Source: Faecousia sp.
Lineage (GTDB): Bacteria; Bacillota; Clostridia; Oscillospirales; Oscillospiraceae
NCBI GenBank assembly: GCA_029258495.1
Contig: JARHYV010000344.1
Span: 1 to 6,715, forward strand
Length of the DNA: 6,715 nt
Direction: 5' to 3'
In this document: piece by piece, positions 5,913 through 6,715 of the stretch
Layout: each line of letters starts with the position of its first letter
How positions within the stretch are numbered: the first letter of the stretch is position 1
Notes under the pieces: generated by a model
What the model was told of the DNA's origin: nothing
Seen by the model: the letters and a program-made list of their open reading frames with translations, nothing else
Databases searched by the model: none
Program-made: the position numbers and the translations under genes

Positions 5913-6393
5913 CGGTTGCCATCCCCTCAAGAAGCTTTACATCCATTCGGTTCGCTTCCATATCCGTATTCAGAATGAACGCCTTGACCGCCGGGATCAT
6001 ATACTCCCGTTCCCCTTTCACAACATACACACTGTTGCCGGGGTAGTCCAAAACATCTGTAATCAAGCCGATCATGTTATTCTCACAGTAGACTTCCATA
6101 TTCTTCAATTCTGCCGCAAAAATCAACCCTTCAGGTGCATCATCCCGATAGATTTTCACCGTCTTGCCCTTCATAGCCTGTGCCATTTCCATGGTATCGA
6201 TCCCGCGAAGCTTGATCAGATTGCAGGTCTTTTGAATGCGGCAGTCTTCAATGGCGTAATCCCTGCCGTCGATCTGGACCCGCTCAAAATCCAGAAGGAA
6301 ATCGGGGCCGTCCGTCCAGGGCAGCAGTTTCATTTCACCGCGGACACCGTGGGTTGTAACAATTTCGCCAGCATCTATAAATTGGAGTTTCAT
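5902..6393 (-). CDS. rimM: 16S rRNA processing factor RimM
   Basis: RimM binds ribosomal protein S19 and helps mature the 30S head. The 163-residue protein has the N-terminal RimM barrel, beginning FIDAGEIVTTHGVRGEMKLLPWTD, and a C-terminal PRC-barrel with the typical MIPAVKAFI and DMEANRMDVKLLEGM stretches. Length is in the normal range. The ATG at 6393 has AAGGAG 7 bases upstream and begins the family sequence. The frame is open further upstream to 6453, but that part runs through a hairpin and lacks family similarity. It lies between khpA and trmD in the standard order. Confidence 0.95.
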   Translation of the reverse strand: MKLQFIDAGEIVTTHGVRGEMKLLPWTDGPDFLLDFERVQIDGRDYAIEDCRIQKTCNLIKLRGIDTMEMAQAMKGKTVKIYRDDAPEGLIFAAELKNMEVYCENNMIGLITDVLDYPGNSVYVVKGEREYMIPAVKAFILNTDMEANRMDVKLLEGMATDEG

Positions 6394-6428
6394 ATGCACT
6401 CTCCTTATAATTGGGTATATAACGAGAA

Positions 6429-6453
6429 ATGCGTGACGCAAAACGCCACGCAC
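6429..6453 (-). promoter_or_regulatory. Hairpin in the khpA-rimM gap
   Basis: In the minus-strand transcript this stretch can fold into a stem of about ten pairs closing on a TTT loop. It has a perfect TGCGTG/CACGCA base with C-G and G-C pairs and G-T wobbles above. It starts 5 bases after the khpA stop and is followed by only a weak T-rich stretch, not a true U-tract. An attenuator, an RNA processing site or an mRNA-stability element are possible; a strong terminator is unlikely because rimM and trmD need read-through. Confidence 0.5.
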
Positions 6454-6458
6454 ACCCG

Positions 6459-6689
6459 TTAATCGACAATTTCGACCGTGACCTTCACGCCGTCGCGCTG
6501 AGCAACGGTTTTGACGATGGTACGGATTTCCTTGGCAATGCGGCCCTGACGGCCGATAACCTTGCCCATATCCTCCGGCGCAACACGGAGCTCCAGCACC
6601 GTGCCGTCCTCATTGGAAATTTCATTGACAGAAACCGCGTCGGGATTATCAACCAGATTCTTTGCCATGTAAAGCAAGAGTTCTTTCAT
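6459..6689 (-). CDS. khpA: KH-domain RNA-binding protein KhpA
   Basis: KhpA is a single-KH-domain RNA-binding protein found between rpsP and rimM in many Gram-positive bacteria. With KhpB it affects translation and cell-elongation control in streptococci. The 76-residue product contains the KH loop GKVIGRQGR (42-50, GxxG = GRQG), then KEIRTIVKTVA and a final strand VKVTVEIVD. Length is typical. AAGGAG precedes the ATG by 7 bases. At the right edge the minus strand begins with TAA (6715-6713), which could be the stop of an upstream rpsP gene as in the usual order, but nothing more of that gene is visible. Confidence 0.95.
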   Translation of the reverse strand: MKELLLYMAKNLVDNPDAVSVNEISNEDGTVLELRVAPEDMGKVIGRQGRIAKEIRTIVKTVAQRDGVKVTVEIVD

Positions 6690-6715
6690 TGCGCTTCTCC
6701 TTTGCGGTAGCCTTA

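Noticed and set aside
6394..6453. A 20-residue N-terminal extension of RimM
   Set aside because: It runs through the intergenic hairpin and lacks RimM similarity; the ATG at 6393 has a good AAGGAG site.
1..6715. Search for mobile elements, CRISPR arrays, tRNA genes or riboswitches
   Set aside because: No transposase, terminal repeats, regularly spaced repeats or cloverleaf-like sequence was found. Gaps between genes are short and are explained by promoters, terminators or binding sites, except the weak 1783-1908 interval.

Overview
The window looks like a chromosomal stretch of a Gram-positive Clostridia-type bacterium, possibly of the Ruminococcaceae/Oscillospirales. The grounds are strong AGGAGG-like ribosome binding sites before most genes, mid-range base composition, a khpA-rimM-trmD order, clostridial-style FeoA/FeoB proteins, and a small DtxR-family regulator of the MntR type. 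The taxonomic call is an inference from gene style only. Almost everything is on the minus strand; one regulator is on the plus strand.

Layout from left to right. (1) Positions 1-1195 hold feoA and the 5' part of feoB (cut by the left edge), a ferrous iron uptake operon on the minus strand. (2) A 106-bp divergent promoter region separates feoA from a plus-strand DtxR/MntR-family regulator (1302-1724). It contains an MntR-box-like sequence over the likely feoA -10. A strong hairpin (1750-1782) lies between this regulator and the next, convergent operon. (3) Positions 1909-4247 hold a three-gene minus-strand zinc/cadmium efflux operon: an ArsR/SmtB-type repressor, a free-standing heavy-metal-associated (HMA) domain protein, and a P1B-2-type ATPase without its own N-terminal metal-binding domain. 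Its promoter is a perfect consensus (TTGACA, 17 bp, TATAAT) with an inverted repeat at the -10 and start site. (4) Positions 4326-6689 hold the end of a housekeeping RNA/ribosome operon: khpA, rimM and trmD, then a Sir2-type NAD-dependent deacylase. It is closed by a textbook intrinsic terminator whose T-tract is separated by one base from the -35 of the efflux operon.

How the parts work together. The right half serves ribosome maturation and tRNA methylation, with a sirtuin placed after trmD. The left half is a pair of metal-homeostasis units: iron import under a metal-sensing DtxR-family protein, and zinc/cadmium export under an ArsR-family derepressor. The most informative details are in residues. 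The DtxR-family protein keeps all six metal ligands of Mn-type MntR although it sits beside iron genes. The ArsR protein has the full alpha5 zinc ligand set of SmtB but lacks a complete alpha3N cysteine site. The ATPase has the Lys/Asp pair of P1B-2 pumps with the same 21-residue spacing as E. coli ZntA, as recalled.

I see no mobile element, CRISPR array, tRNA or rRNA gene, and no clearly novel system. The window is a compact set of known modules with some unusual arrangements.
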